Shown here: positions 9,864 through 21,696 of the stretch, in pieces
Numbering within the stretch: position 1 is the first letter of the stretch
Layout: every line of letters begins with the position of its first letter
DNA from: Knoxdaviesia capensis
Lineage: Eukaryota; Ascomycota; Sordariomycetes; Microascales; Gondwanamycetaceae
Assembly (NCBI GenBank): GCA_001510575.1
Contig: LNGK01000010.1
Location: 1 to 64,000, forward strand
Direction of reading: 5' to 3'
Length of the DNA stretch: 64,000 nucleotides
Translations under genes and position numbers: made by a program
The notes under the pieces: generated by a model
Database searches by the model: none
What the model saw: only the letters and a program-made list of their open reading frames with translations
What the model was told of the DNA's origin: nothing

Positions 9864-12790
9864 GCCTTATACTAGCGACGATCCTATCTAAGTTCCTGGC
9901 GCGCCTAAAGAGGATAGGCTCTATAGCTATACGCGTAGACGCTACGCTAGTTATTAGTAAGATATACTATACGCTCTTTAAAGCGCTTTAAGGGAGAGGA
10001 AGTATATAATATATAGTAGGTAACGAGCTAAGACGATAGTATCTAATTCGGCGAGCGCTAGGAGTAACGCTAAATTAGCGTTATATTATATAGATATATA
10101 GTAGTATAGATAGTCTCGCTAAGGAGTTTACTTAGTAGTTAAGAACCCGTAAGTATTTTTATATATTTATTAAAGATAAGTTAACTTATTTACTTAGCGA
10201 GCCTATTAGGCTCGTAAGTATATAGTAGAGAGTACTTAAGGATAATACTATTATTTTTAGCGAACGTTTACTATAAAGATTAAGTAAAACCTTCCTTATT
10301 AATTATACTAGCTTTATTATCTATATAAATATAGATAATAAGAATACTAAACTAGCGCTTAATACGCGCTACGAACGCCTTAGTATTAGAAATAGACTCG
10401 GGTACGGTCTTCGATACCTAAAGAAATACTACTATAAACCCCGAAAATTCGTCTACTTAGATTTATACCTAATTATATCTACCGCTAGTAGGTAGATAGA
10501 AAAGATTAACGCCTAAGCGCTTAAACGGTCTTATAGCCTTATATATAGTAAGTAAATAGTTAATTACTTATATAGCGCTAAATAGAGTATATAAAGTATA
10601 TTCTAGAAGCTTTAGCGCGCTATTAGATAGCTTAATATTAATCTACTTAAGAATATACTTAAGCGTAGTTTTACTTATATAACTAGTACGTAAATACTAA
10701 ACGGTAGCGGTCGCGTTACGAGGAATCGTACTCTTATATCGGCCTAAGAGATAAATTAGTAAAAGCTTTAAATTATAAGTAATACTAACGAGAGATATAT
10801 AATAGATAGCGCCTACCGGTAGTATATCGTCTACTCTCTCTATATAGAGTAGATTACTATCGGAGGGGAGCTCTTTAATAACGGTAGGTACCCCTAAGCG
10901 AGTAGTACGTAGGGTATTATCGAAGCTATTATACTATACTCCGCTCACGTAAAGTATCTTCTAACTAACTATATTAAGATAAAAACCCTTAACGAGAGTA
11001 ACCCTATTTAAATATAGGTTAGCTACCTTACTAGAAGGAAGCTTAAAATAACTAGTAAGTACGCGCTTACCTTAGGCCGCGATTGGAAAAGAGCTAGGAC
11101 TAGCGTAGATAGCCTTACCCGGCTTTACGTAAACGACTTTAGTTAGTAAATTAACGTTGTTAATAACGTATAACGTAGAACTACTATTAAGGATAATAGA
11201 GTTCTAGAAACGTAAATTACCGCTTATATAAGTAGTAGATAAAACTACGGCTTACTTAGGCGCGGGTTAAAAGATAATAGCTCCTACCTAATACTTATTA
11301 TTAAGTACGGTATTAGAGGAGGGAACGGGTAGGGTAAGCGCTATACTCGTTAAAGAAGAAGAAGCGGAAGTAGAAGCCCTCTACGAGGTTAAGCGGTTAC
11401 TACGACCTCGGGAATTACCTCTCTTTAAATTACTTTACTACTTAGAGGGCTCGGACGAGTACTTAGTAGGGATAAGGCGTTCTAGTTAGCGACTTATAGC
11501 GCGGAGTATATCTAGGCCTTCCTACCGCTTAAAAGTAAGACGGACCGTAGAAGTAAGCTTATATAAAGGGGTCTTTACTACGACGTATTCGCTTATTATA
11601 CGATAGAATACGAAGTAGTATCGAAAATTAAAGAAATAAGTTACTCTTAGGATATAGAAGTACTTAATCGGCGTAGAAGAGGTAGCTAGGAACGGCTACT
11701 AACTACCCGCTTAACTAATAGTAGCTATAGCGACGTTAGAGCTCGTACGAGTATCTATAAGATATACGATAAGTATACGAGAGATATCGTCGAGGCTAAA
11801 ATTAGGCTTAACTTAGCGGATAGGAAATTTATTAGATAAATATTTACTAAATTCTAGGTCTATACCGCTATTAAGAATATCGATTAGGTCTTATAATACG
11901 ATCTAGCCGTCTCGAATAAGCTAAAGATATAGCGCGCGAAGACGTACTTAGACCGCTCGCTAAGACTTAACCTAACGGACTAGGTCGCTAACGGTTCTAG
12001 CTACGGTAAGGACCGTATAATAAGTATTAAAAATACTTAATACGTCTTTAGTTACGTTTTAACCGTATACTTCGCGAAGGTACGAGAGTATATATCGCGG
12101 GATATAGTCGCCTATACCTTAGGGACGGGAATCGAACGCCTTAGCGTACGTAAGGTCCGTTAACGAAACGCGTATTATATCTAGGAGTATAGTATACGTT
12201 AGACTAGGGCTTACTTAGGAAGACGTAAGCCTAACGTTAGACTCGAGACCTTTACGGACGACCTTATAAATAAATTCGTAATATACTAGCTTAAACGCGT
12301 ACTCTACTTTAACGTATAGATAATCGGTAACGGCCTAGTTATATACTTCCTTATACGTTCGAGTAATAGGAGGGTTAATAGCTAGCGCGTACGCGTTCGG
12401 GTCCCTATCGGGGTTAACGTACTACTAGACGCTATACTAGGCTAACTAAGCTTCTATAGTATCGATCTATAGGAACTACTTATCGGAAGATAAGAGCTTC
12501 GGAAGCGTAGAGGATACGGTAGGCGTAGCTTATAGAGTATTAGGGACGTAAGAGGATATCGCGTATAGATAAGGTAATTATTCGAAAATAAGATAACTAG
12601 ATAAAATAACTTAAAAGTTAGATAATTAAGTAAAAAAAAATTAATAACTTATCGTTAACGGGAAGTTTCTAGATACTAATATAAATCTCGAAAGAGTAGA
12701 GTATTTAAATAAGAGAAAATCTATCTAGGCTTATAACTATAATATCTAATTATATATTAATTCTTCTATATATCTAACTAGCGGTATATA
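9864..12790. other. Second RIP-mutated segment, probable transposon relic, family unknown
   Basis: The segment is CpA/TpG-depleted throughout. Plus-strand translation gives several polypeptide-like stretches broken by TAG/TAA. Examples are 10,300-10,500, rich in Arg, Lys and Tyr, and 11,340-11,480, rich in Glu, Arg and Leu. This suggests a former transposon-encoded protein. No DDE, tyrosine recombinase or helicase motif could be recognised. It may be a separate element into which, or beside which, the Gypsy copy inserted. Confidence 0.4.
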
Positions 12791-13061
12791 GCTAGGCGGA
12801 GTCCTAGATAAACACCGTAGGCTTATCACCTGATCTGAGCATGACATGGCACGTGATAGTGCTCATGTGAGAGTGCTATATACTGCCGTAGGGAATACTT
12901 CACGCGGGAACTTCACCACCACGGCACACGATGCTACCACACAGATACGGAGGGGGGAGGGGTGGCATGTGGCAGTGGCGGGGACTAGGCAAAGCGTAAG
13001 GGAGGGAAACGGCAAGAAAAGAGATGAGCGAGAGACGGGCTTCAAGATTCGGGTACAGACA

Positions 13062-13065
<4 letters not shown>

Positions 13066-13096
<31 letters not shown>
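13066..13096. repeat. (CT)n microsatellite
   Basis: About 15 uninterrupted CT units followed by a T run. It generates artificial Ser-Leu and Arg-Glu repeats in the overlapping short ORFs, which are therefore not believed. Confidence 0.95.
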
Positions 13097-13100
<4 letters not shown>

Positions 13101-14395
13101 CCTAACCCATGCCTGCATTCTTCCCTGAGTGTGCTCGACGTGTTCGCTCTCGTTGGCTTACGCGTCACTCGAGCAAAAAAAAGGCGGCACGCTAACATGG
13201 AATACGAAATCGGGGCGTACAACCTCAGATGGCGGAGAGCGCGGGCGTCACACCAAGGCGCACACGATGGGACGGGATGATGGATGTCAGGGCCAGACCC
13301 AAACCTTGGATATAAAAGGTTGCTGGGCACCAAGAAAAAAAAAAGGCGGAGTTCCTGTCAAAGGATGCGGCGGACGTCTGAATATTTTTTCGTCTTTCCT
13401 TTTTCCTTGGTTTTTTGTTTCCAACGGTCAAGTTGTGTGTATTCTGACGGTCACTCCCGGCTGCTTAACCGAGAGCGGCACTTTATAGGAGCGAGCGGCG
13501 AAGTTGATGGCTGAACCAGGGAATCAACCACAGGTCATTAACGATACCGGCGGAGACGGGCAGGTAAGGTTCTCTTCACGACCCAGACATTTCCTGCCCT
13601 ACCGGTATCACCGATATATATATTAGTTGGGCGTGCTCACATGAGCCTGGCTTTCCGCAGGCGGGGCGGCTTTCGCGGTTGGTGAAATCACAAAACCCAG
13701 GAACAAATCTTCCTTCCAGCCCCGGGAAAGACACCCGCAAAACCAGAGGGGAAGGGTCTCCTCCGGCTAATCTGTCTTGCGTGTCCCGACCTGCTGGACG
13801 CAGGAGACAGGTGAAGGCCACGACGATAGGTACAGCTCGGGGGTCCTAGAGCAAGGGAATTCAAGCCACAATGGCCCCTCGCAATCTGGGACTCGGAAAA
13901 AAGAGAAATGAAGGCCTCTAGCAGCAGTTGTGTGATGCCGTGCTTGCTTTCTTTTTCTATCTCGGAAAAAATCACCATCTTCCCCCATTTCTGTTTCCTT
14001 TCTTTAGGGGTTGTGTGTGCGGTGGGCACGCGCACACACTATCCCTCCTCGAGTGCGAGATTGGAACAAAAACCTCCCATCTCGGGATCTGCAAAATAAG
14101 GGCTTATGCGAAGCCGTGACACCACAGCATGCGTCGCCCCAGAAGCTCCGTGCTTATGGAAGGCTTGATATCGGTACGAGGCATCTGTTTCAACGGCGTG
14201 CCTCTTTTTCTCCCTTTTCTTGCCCTTTTCTCGGTCTGTCGGCCAAGTCGGCCAAGAGCCAGTTTGGCGAATGATGTTCTCGCTGCTGGCTAAGAATAGC
14301 CGGCCACATCATTGGATGATTAGGGAATGGCACGCCTGATATCCTGCAGGATGCAGGGTAAGGCTCAAATGAACAAAGCTGAATGAAGGCCGTGA

Positions 14396-14413
14396 ACACA
14401 CACACACACACAC
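14396..14413. repeat. (AC)n microsatellite
   Basis: About nine AC units (ACACACACACACAC). No function is evident. Confidence 0.9.
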
Positions 14414-16453
14414 CTTCTCTTGCACCCACACGTACCTGTCTGTGCACAGGGCACCCAGACATATGCAGGCGTATACCCATGATATATGCGAACACACAGC
14501 TTGAAAATGGAGGAGTGCATACGCTCGCCTCGGAGATCCAGTGTCAGGTTGTCTTTGCAGCATCATTCTCGCATTCCTCAAGGGCAGCATCAAGTCCGCC
14601 GATGGCTGCTCGTACAGCTGTCCAAGACACTCTGGAGCTCGCGATTGCTCAGATCCGGATAGGGGGGAAACCAACCCCCCTGCCCAAGTGTAATGGCCGT
14701 TGGACTCTGGACGAAGGTTAGACCGATCTTAGAATCCTTCTGTTCTGAGCCTGTCAGCACGGGATACCAGCAAAAGTGCTTGGAGACTTTTTCCTTCCTT
14801 TCACGCCGCTGCTATGTTCGGAAGGGTTCGCTGCAACAGCGTGACAGGCGAACTTGAAGCCAAGTATCAAATGTGGCGACCACACTGCCGCATCAAACCC
14901 GTATAAATAATCGCCCAGTCATAGATGCGTGGAGACTCAGTCCCGTGTGCCGTTCACACGGGGTCGTGAACCAGACTCCTGCTTCCTTGTAGTGGTAGCA
15001 GTCATGCGGTGTAAGTTGAGAAAAAAAATAGCGGAATATCACCACGGGATAAACGCCATGCTAATAGAACGAGGATGGACTGTACGGTTACAGTCATTAC
15101 TCACACACCTGGCCTGGACATCTGTGAAATGATGGTGGCATGGGAAATTTGGGTTGAAGTGACTCTCCCAGAGAAAAGAGAGGAAGATGGGGAGAAAGTC
15201 GCTGGACTCGTAATCTAGTCCAAGGAGACATGATGATATACCATTCTAATGTGACCTTGAAGAACGGCCCCCCGTTTGTCGTTCGGTAGTCATTACCTTG
15301 ACAAGTTACTTTTGACTAGATTCCTGTTTCTTTTCTCCGGTCGAAGGAAGTGGATGATGTTGCCACGAGATGAACCCCTTCCCAACACGCACCGCACACG
15401 TGTGCTCATTTGTCTGTCAACTATATGGAAGTCAGTGACTGAGCGGTGGGTGTGCGTACTGAGCATCACCCTTCCAAACAGGGCCATGGTTTAAGTGCTT
15501 CCTAGGAGGGGGAAAAGGAGAAACAGAGCAGTCTTGGTACTCAGAATACTCGGAGAATATAACCCAACTGGCAACGACCGTACTCTGGGAAATGCCCGAG
15601 ATGGCCGAGGGTGGCTTTGGATCCATGATGGTGTCCCATTCAGTTAGACCAGAGTGAAGACGGAGTTGGGAACCGGACGGTCCGGGGCTCCTGGCCGAAG
15701 AGACTCGGCAATGGACAAAGAGCAAGGGAACGGAGTCAGAAGCACACAGTTCCCACTAGAACATGTCAGAAATCTTCCCGGAGGAGTTGGTACGGGCGCC
15801 AAGTCCGTCAGCCGTAGGAACATGTGGGATTGTCGTGGGTGGAGTCTGTAGTACCAACATAGCGAGTAAGTGGTACACCGATGGCGAAGAAGTTCGGATA
15901 GGCCGTTCCGCCTATATCCACCCCATATTATAACCCCAAATTTGCTTCCTTCAGGGTCTCGTGCAGACCCTGACGTTGAATTCTTCGTCCATTGAACATG
16001 GTTGCCTCAAGCACAGCATGCAGCTAACTGTCAAGCCGCGTGAGGGGCACAAGTTGTTCCCTTCCTTCTTCCGCCTGGTCTGCCGCACCGGTTTCTTTTT
16101 GGGGGGCCTGGACAGCTTCAGAAAAGGAGGCCAGATTTTATGCAGGTGCCGACACGTCTTATTCCGGTCCCGACGAACCGTGCGTTTTTGAACGGTGCAC
16201 ACAACACACCACAGCTGCAGATTTTGTCGACGTTAATGAACCGAACACTGCATAATAAACCCAGTCAATAATTCCGCCTCCAAGCTTGCCATGGATTCAC
16301 CTCTTGTCCCACACGGGCCTGCTGCAGTAAATCCAATCACATGCGGGGGATGTGAGCCGGCTGGGACATACGAGCGGAATTCTGAGCAGACCTACGATCT
16401 TCCTGCCGAGTTGGCTCACAGCCGCCTGCACCTGGGACCAAATCGGGTCACGC

Positions 16454-17101
16454 ATGGACACTTCTTCAAGAAATCTTCGGGGGTATGGATATATCCATTC
16501 CAACATCACTTCGGAGAGGGCTTGGCCTGAACACAGCCAGCTGCTGTCACCTTTCTGCACCCAGCTGAAAACGCCAGCTCATTTCGTGGACGCTCGTATC
16601 GGTAATTCGTGTTTGCGAACAAGAGAGGTTCGAGGGTATTCACACGGTCGCTGGCGCGAGATTATGCAGGATCTTTGCCGCCTCGGTATTCTTGACTCTG
16701 AAGTTTCTATCGTTCTCTGGCTGCTCTTCAGCTTGGGCCGTCTCGTTGATGAGCTGGAGGTATTGACACCAGGTACTGAGCGCCCTGAGACGGCTCCCAA
16801 ATTTGTGACAACATCACGGATTGCACACATGCTACACATACCGAAATTAGACTTCCGCAGGGAAGCACTCTATGTTCTGGGCTGCCTGTCGTGCGACCAC
16901 CACATGTGTCCCGTCGTCGCGTCGTCGTGCTTTCATATGACTATGATGACTCCATTCTTTTCATCTCAAGATGGACTGAAGCTTGACACAGAGAAGGTAA
17001 TAGGGCACGGCAATGTGCCAGATGGGCAAACGAGATCTCACGAGGACATGATAAGAGGCATCTCGTACAACACGGGTATTCTGCTGCTACCCGCTGTGTA
17101 A
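16454..17101 (+). CDS. Doubtful hypothetical protein, 215 aa
   Basis: This is the longest ATG-initiated frame in the 6.5 kb beyond the RIP block, starting in the context GCATGGAC. The product shows no known domain. The middle has a hydrophobic stretch (about EVSIVLWLLFSLGRLVDELE) that could be a helix. Cysteine and histidine residues in the last third (CLSCDHHMC) look like a metal site but are not conserved with anything I recognise. No promoter signal or introns support it. It could be chance, and it is listed only because of its length. Confidence 0.2.
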   Translation: MDTSSRNLRGYGYIHSNITSERAWPEHSQLLSPFCTQLKTPAHFVDARIGNSCLRTREVRGYSHGRWREIMQDLCRLGILDSEVSIVLWLLFSLGRLVDELEVLTPGTERPETAPKFVTTSRIAHMLHIPKLDFRREALYVLGCLSCDHHMCPVVASSCFHMTMMTPFFSSQDGLKLDTEKVIGHGNVPDGQTRSHEDMIRGISYNTGILLLPAV

Positions 17102-19439
17102 GATGTACGAAACTGGTGAGACGGACAGAAGAGAACGGTTGGCATACAAACACGGAAACTTGTCAGAGTGATGAAAATAACGAAGAAAGAGACAAGAAAA
17201 GACGGCTGAATATGGACAAGAAAGCAGTTAAGTTAATTCCCCCCTAAAAGTCACGTCTCCAATCTTCCCATACTAATACATTTCCACAGTTACCAGTTAC
17301 CAGTTACCACCGCCCCGACCTACTCCTTCTCTTCTGATACTGGACAACCAACAAGGGAAGACACGGCAGTTGGCTCTTTCTACGCTGAATCTTCAATGCC
17401 TAGTCAAACTTAGGGTTTCCATGAAATAGCTGCACACAACCTATTTCCAGAAGTGAAGTGAAGTTTGCCCTCGAGAGATCCGCCGACCATGTTCTCGCCT
17501 TGGAGAAACTGCAGAAACCCGCGGCAGCAAAAGCAAAGAGTCAACCAATGCAAGACCGCGAGATAGGGAGAGCGGCCACCTGAATGAGAAGGCCCAGACC
17601 ATTTGCGCAATGCGTTCACCGTGTCCACCGTCTCAGTTCAACCCCTCATGTCACTTGACAAGATTCCCCTCTCGCCCCTGAAGACTGCGATAGCGAGCCG
17701 GCGTGGGCTCACACAGGCAAACATCCGATCCGGACCGAGACACAACAAGCCGCCGTCTGAAATGATAACGTCTCATGCCAGGGCTTTCGAGCATGCGAGT
17801 ACGCGAACGCCATATGCGGCGCAAGTCAGGTGCACTGGCAGAGTGCTCGACCCGGGCACTTGCTGGAGGGATTCTGCCAACCCGTCGCAGAACAACTTGA
17901 GCTCCGGGGACACGATGTTCCCATTGACGATAGAGACACCAGTGGATACGCCCGTATGACGCCCCCTTTGCATTCGAGAATATTCGAAACCCACCGTACG
18001 GCCACCGCCGTCCTGCCCGATACTGGCAACATTCTGGAGGCGACGGCGGGGGAACGCGGGCGGAAGCTAGCCTGGGTTCCACTGGAAGCCCTCACGAGAC
18101 ACTCTGGAACCTGAGGGGAACCCGGAGACGGAAGTGTAAGTGCAAACGCGACTCTGTCTACTTGAGGTTTGAGACACAAGGGGGGGAAATAGCTTAGGGG
18201 AACGCGCAGCCGAACGATGATTCAGATGAGGACAACCTAAGATAACAGCTTCCGAAGCTGATATGTCAAGCCTTCCTCGCTTGGCTCCTTTTTGAGGTTG
18301 TCGTATGCGCCGATTTCGACGTCTTATTGGTGCGGATGGCCGAAGTCGAGCCCCAGTGGCCGCTGAGTCTACAACAGCAACTCAACAGCATGCAAGCGAA
18401 GCCGTTCGACGACGAGAAGGACGGACGGGACGCACATATTCTTCACGGCAGGCCACCCGCATTTCTCATGAGGAGAACTTGCTTCCTTTTGAACAGCTTG
18501 CTGGAAAAGATGCTGGCGATGGTGGGAGTAGCCCACATTAATAACAATGGGCGGAGCGAATGGAGTTTTTTCCCTCTGTACCCTGCATTAGATCCACACG
18601 TGGGCTGGCGTCCATTTCTCAGTCGCTGGGTTTCTTCAGTCCTCGGGCTACCTTCTTTCGGGGGTATCGGCGCCGGATCTTAGCATCCCTCCCACCAAAA
18701 GCCCCGCGAAACTTGGGCCTCCTCCGTCATGATACTTCGCTACCCGAAACCCCCGAACATATGATATGCAGGAAGGTTCCCGGGCCGGCCCCAGAAGGGA
18801 AATGGCCAGCCGATACACTCCGGTGGCTCACGCGATGTTCTCGGAAGTGCAGGTGGGCGTCATATTTCGGCTGGGTCAGTCTGATGCTATAACCGTTCCT
18901 TTACGTTGCAGTGCTATTGGCCCGATTCCGCTGGGTCTCAGCGGTTTCCTGATGCCTCGAGGTCGGCATTTCTTCCATTCCGGCTATTATACACCACTGT
19001 TGACGTGACAGGGGACTGGAGTATTTAACAGGATCCGGATCCAGGTACATCCCAAGCTTGTGAGAGCTACTTGAGTCACTAGTACAAGAGCAGCCGCTCA
19101 CAGATGTACTTTGCATCCATCTCTCAGGTATATATGACCTGACTCTGCTAGCTGATCCATGTATCGCCCCCCCTGAAGAGGTTCCCGACCAGGAATAACA
19201 CGATACTTTTAACTGCAATTAAGCTCACGTTATTGAATCTTGTTCGTGCTCTGTATCACCGGCCGCAAAAGGTCGCGATGGTTAGCTAAGGAAATTTCGA
19301 AAAAATTGCGATACATATCAAGCTAAGCCTCCCTCGGGTTTTTTCCCTGTGGCAGGGATTTCGACAGTTCTTTCGATCTCCCTGATTTTTCGCCTCCTCT
19401 TTTTCTTCCCATCTCGACAACGCCGTCACTTCAACCTTC

Positions 19440-19999
19440 AAGACATATAATACTCGTATCTTCTCCCTCCCTCATTCCTGTCTTGTCTTCCCTTTATTAT
19501 CTATACACGACTCTCCTGTCTGCCACGATCCAAACTCTCGCGCCTCACTCGATAATCTGCACAGCCTTGGCAAGATCAACAACCACCTTTATTTCCTCCA
19601 GCTTCAGCGCCATTCGCCAGATCTTGCAGAAGCTCCGATCGTTGGCTGCCAGCCCGCGTTATCTTCGACCCTTGGATTCTGGAACTCTGGGTTCTTTTTT
19701 TCTCTTCCCGGGCACCTGCACATCTCGCTGAACTTGTTCGCTTGAACAAAACACCGAGCACACCCATCCCATCCTCATTTTGATTTTCTGGTTTTTTTTA
19801 CTTCTTTTTTCTTTTTTTTTCTTTCTTTTTTTTTTCTTTTTTTCTTCGCTCTTCGATTTTAAAATCAAGTCCAACTGTTCTTGAACGACAATTATATCAC
19901 TGCAAGACACGAACATCTTCCTTCACCACCTCTTTTTCACCTCAGTCCTTTCGGCTTTCAACCTTCTTTAAACGCCACCTCGTCCCCTTTTTGGACAAC
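19440..19999 (+). promoter_or_regulatory. Promoter and 5' leader of the epimerase gene
   Basis: A TATA-like CATATAATACTCG lies near 19,443. A roughly 65-base pyrimidine tract of T runs broken by single C (about 19,794-19,860) follows, ending some 140 bases before the ATG. CT-rich leaders of this type are typical of strongly expressed genes in filamentous ascomycetes. The ATG context is ACAACATGG, with A at -3. Confidence 0.5.
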
Positions 20000-21696
20000 A
20001 TGGCGCTAGGAACGATTCTTGTTACGGGGTAAGCTTTCAGCCTGACAAAATTTCCAACACCTGGACTGGATCGCGATAAGCTTTGAAGTTTTCCCTGCCA
20101 AGTTGCCAAACTCTCAGCCTTGCCCAATCGCCTTCGCCCTTTCTGCTTTGGTGCTCCTTGACATGAATGATTTCTGCATGAGATGAAACGGCCTGTCCGA
20201 CTTGACTTTCCGTACCCTTTTTTACATTATTTTTTGATCACGCCATGGAAGATAAAAAATCAATTTAGGATTGAGGGGGGCGCGTCCGTGAGCTGGCGCA
20301 GGCAGGATATGTGAAGTGCATGGTCACCTCCCTCTCGCAGCTTCTTGAGAGGGTGACTTGCATGAACACCCTACCCTCTTCTTCTCTGCGGTTGGGTGGG
20401 CAGTGGTGGCCAAGATGCATAGAGCAGGCTTGCCACGACTATCCCCAGGTTCTGCGGCCTGTATCGATACTTTGGCCGCAAGCCACCACATACAAGGGCT
20501 TGTGATGCATCTATGCGAGTGCATACAATGTGGATCGACTGCGTTTTGGTGTCCTTGGAAATTTGTTGCCCATGTGGATAGCATTGAGCTAACTTGCAGA
20601 TTGGTGTAGTGGAACCGGATACATTGGCTCCTTCACAGCCCTCGCTCTCCTGGAGGAAGGCTACAATGTCGTCATCGTCGACAACCTGCAGAACTCATCG
20701 GTCGTGGCCATCGACCGCATGGAGCTTTTGTGTGGGCGGCGGCCAGTCTTCTACCAGGCTGACGTAACAGACGAAAAGGCCCTCGAGGAGGTCTTCCAGA
20801 AACACCCCGAGATCGACGGCGTCATCCACTTCGCTGCGCTAAAGGCCGTCGGCGAGTCGGCAGAGATTCCGTTGGAGTACTACCGCGTCAATGTTGGCGG
20901 CACCATGACCCTGCTGCGCGTGATGACGCGCCACAATGTCAGCACCATCGTTTTCTCGTCTTCAGCCACGGTGTACGGCGATGCTACTCGGTTCCCCGAT
21001 ATGATTCCCATCCCCGAGACCTGCCCGATGGGCCCGACCAACACCTACGGACGCACCAAGTTCATGGTGGAGATGGTCATCTCCGACCACATCCAGGCCC
21101 AGCGCATGGTTCTCCAGAAGGCCGGCCAACCCTTCGAGCAGTGGAACGCTGCCCTCCTGCGGTACTTCAACCCTGCCGGAGCCCACCCGACCGGACTGAT
21201 GGGCGAGGACCCGCAGGGCGTGCCGTACAACCTGCTGCCTCTGCTCGGAAAGGTCGCCACCGGCGAACGCAAGAAGCTGATGGTGTTCGGCAACGACTAC
21301 TCTTCCCGCGACGGCACTGCGATCCGCGACTACATCCACATCCTCGACCTGGCCCGCGGCCACATTGTGGCGCTGGCCTACCTGCGCGAGCACCGCCCCG
21401 GCCTGAAGGCGTGGAACCTGGGCTCGGGCCGCGGCAGCACGGTGTTTGAGATCATCAACGCCTTCAACGCCGTTGTTGGCCGCGAGCTGCCGTACGAAGT
21501 CACCGACCGCCGCCCCGGCGATGTCCTCGATCTGACCGCCAACCCCGCGCTTGCTAACCGCGAGCTCGGCTGGAAGACCGAGAAGACCATGGAGCAGGCG
21601 TGCGAAGACCTCTGGCGCTGGGCCAGCAACAACCCGCAGGGATACCGCCAGGATCCCCCGCAGCATCTGCTGGATGCTCTCAAGAAGAACCTCTGA
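20000..21696 (+). CDS. UDP-glucose 4-epimerase
   Basis: The enzyme interconverts UDP-glucose and UDP-galactose in the cytosol (Leloir pathway) and feeds galactose into cell-wall galactans and galactomannan. There are two exons: 20000-20028 encodes the first nine residues plus two bases, and 20610-21696 encodes the rest, giving 371 residues, the usual length for Aspergillus UgeA-type enzymes. The Rossmann motif TGGTGYIG is rebuilt across the splice (residues 9-16). The SSSATVYGD block and the catalytic YxxxK (Tyr156, Lys160) are present, followed by RYFNPAGAHPTG and the C-terminal LGWK block. All marks of an extended SDR epimerase are intact. The intron is 581 bases, long for this group. The next gene downstream is a broken one on the other strand. 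Confidence 0.95.
20029..20609 (+). other. 581-bp intron of the epimerase gene
   Basis: The donor is GTAAGC directly after GTTACGGG and the acceptor is GGTGTAG before TGGAACC. Only this join restores the glycine-rich loop. A nearer TTGCAG at about 20,594-20,599 would break the frame. The intron holds only short ORFs and no recognised RNA. Confidence 0.85.

Larger units (their letters stand above)
1..12790. other. RIP-mutated heterochromatin-like block
   Basis: Over almost the whole stretch CpA and TpG are missing while TpA and CpG are common. Many consecutive 60-base lines contain no CA or TG at all. This is the known signature of repeat-induced point mutation, which turns CpA into TpA on either strand of duplicated DNA in ascomycetes. 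No open reading frame longer than about 60 codons survives. The signature stops within a few tens of bases near 12,790, where CA and TG return to normal. The block contains a Gypsy element, two inverted repeats and unidentified repetitive DNA, listed separately. It is probably methylated and silent, which is inference from the family of process and not visible in the bases. Confidence 0.93.
12790..19380. other. Unique but gene-poor DNA
   Basis: Base composition and dinucleotides are normal. Only scattered short ORFs occur on both strands, with no recognisable domain or convincing exon chain. A (CT)n run lies at 13,066-13,096 and an (AC)n run at 14,396-14,413. The longest ATG-initiated frame is listed separately. 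The area may hold decayed genes or long regulatory DNA, and nothing else is supported. Confidence 0.6.

Noticed and set aside
9864..12790. Starship captain (tyrosine recombinase) or Helitron
   Set aside because: I looked for recombinase and helicase motifs in the RIP-mutated translation and found none that stand out.
12846..13520. Several ORFs just after the RIP block
   Set aside because: They owe their length to the CT microsatellite and have no domain or consistent frame.
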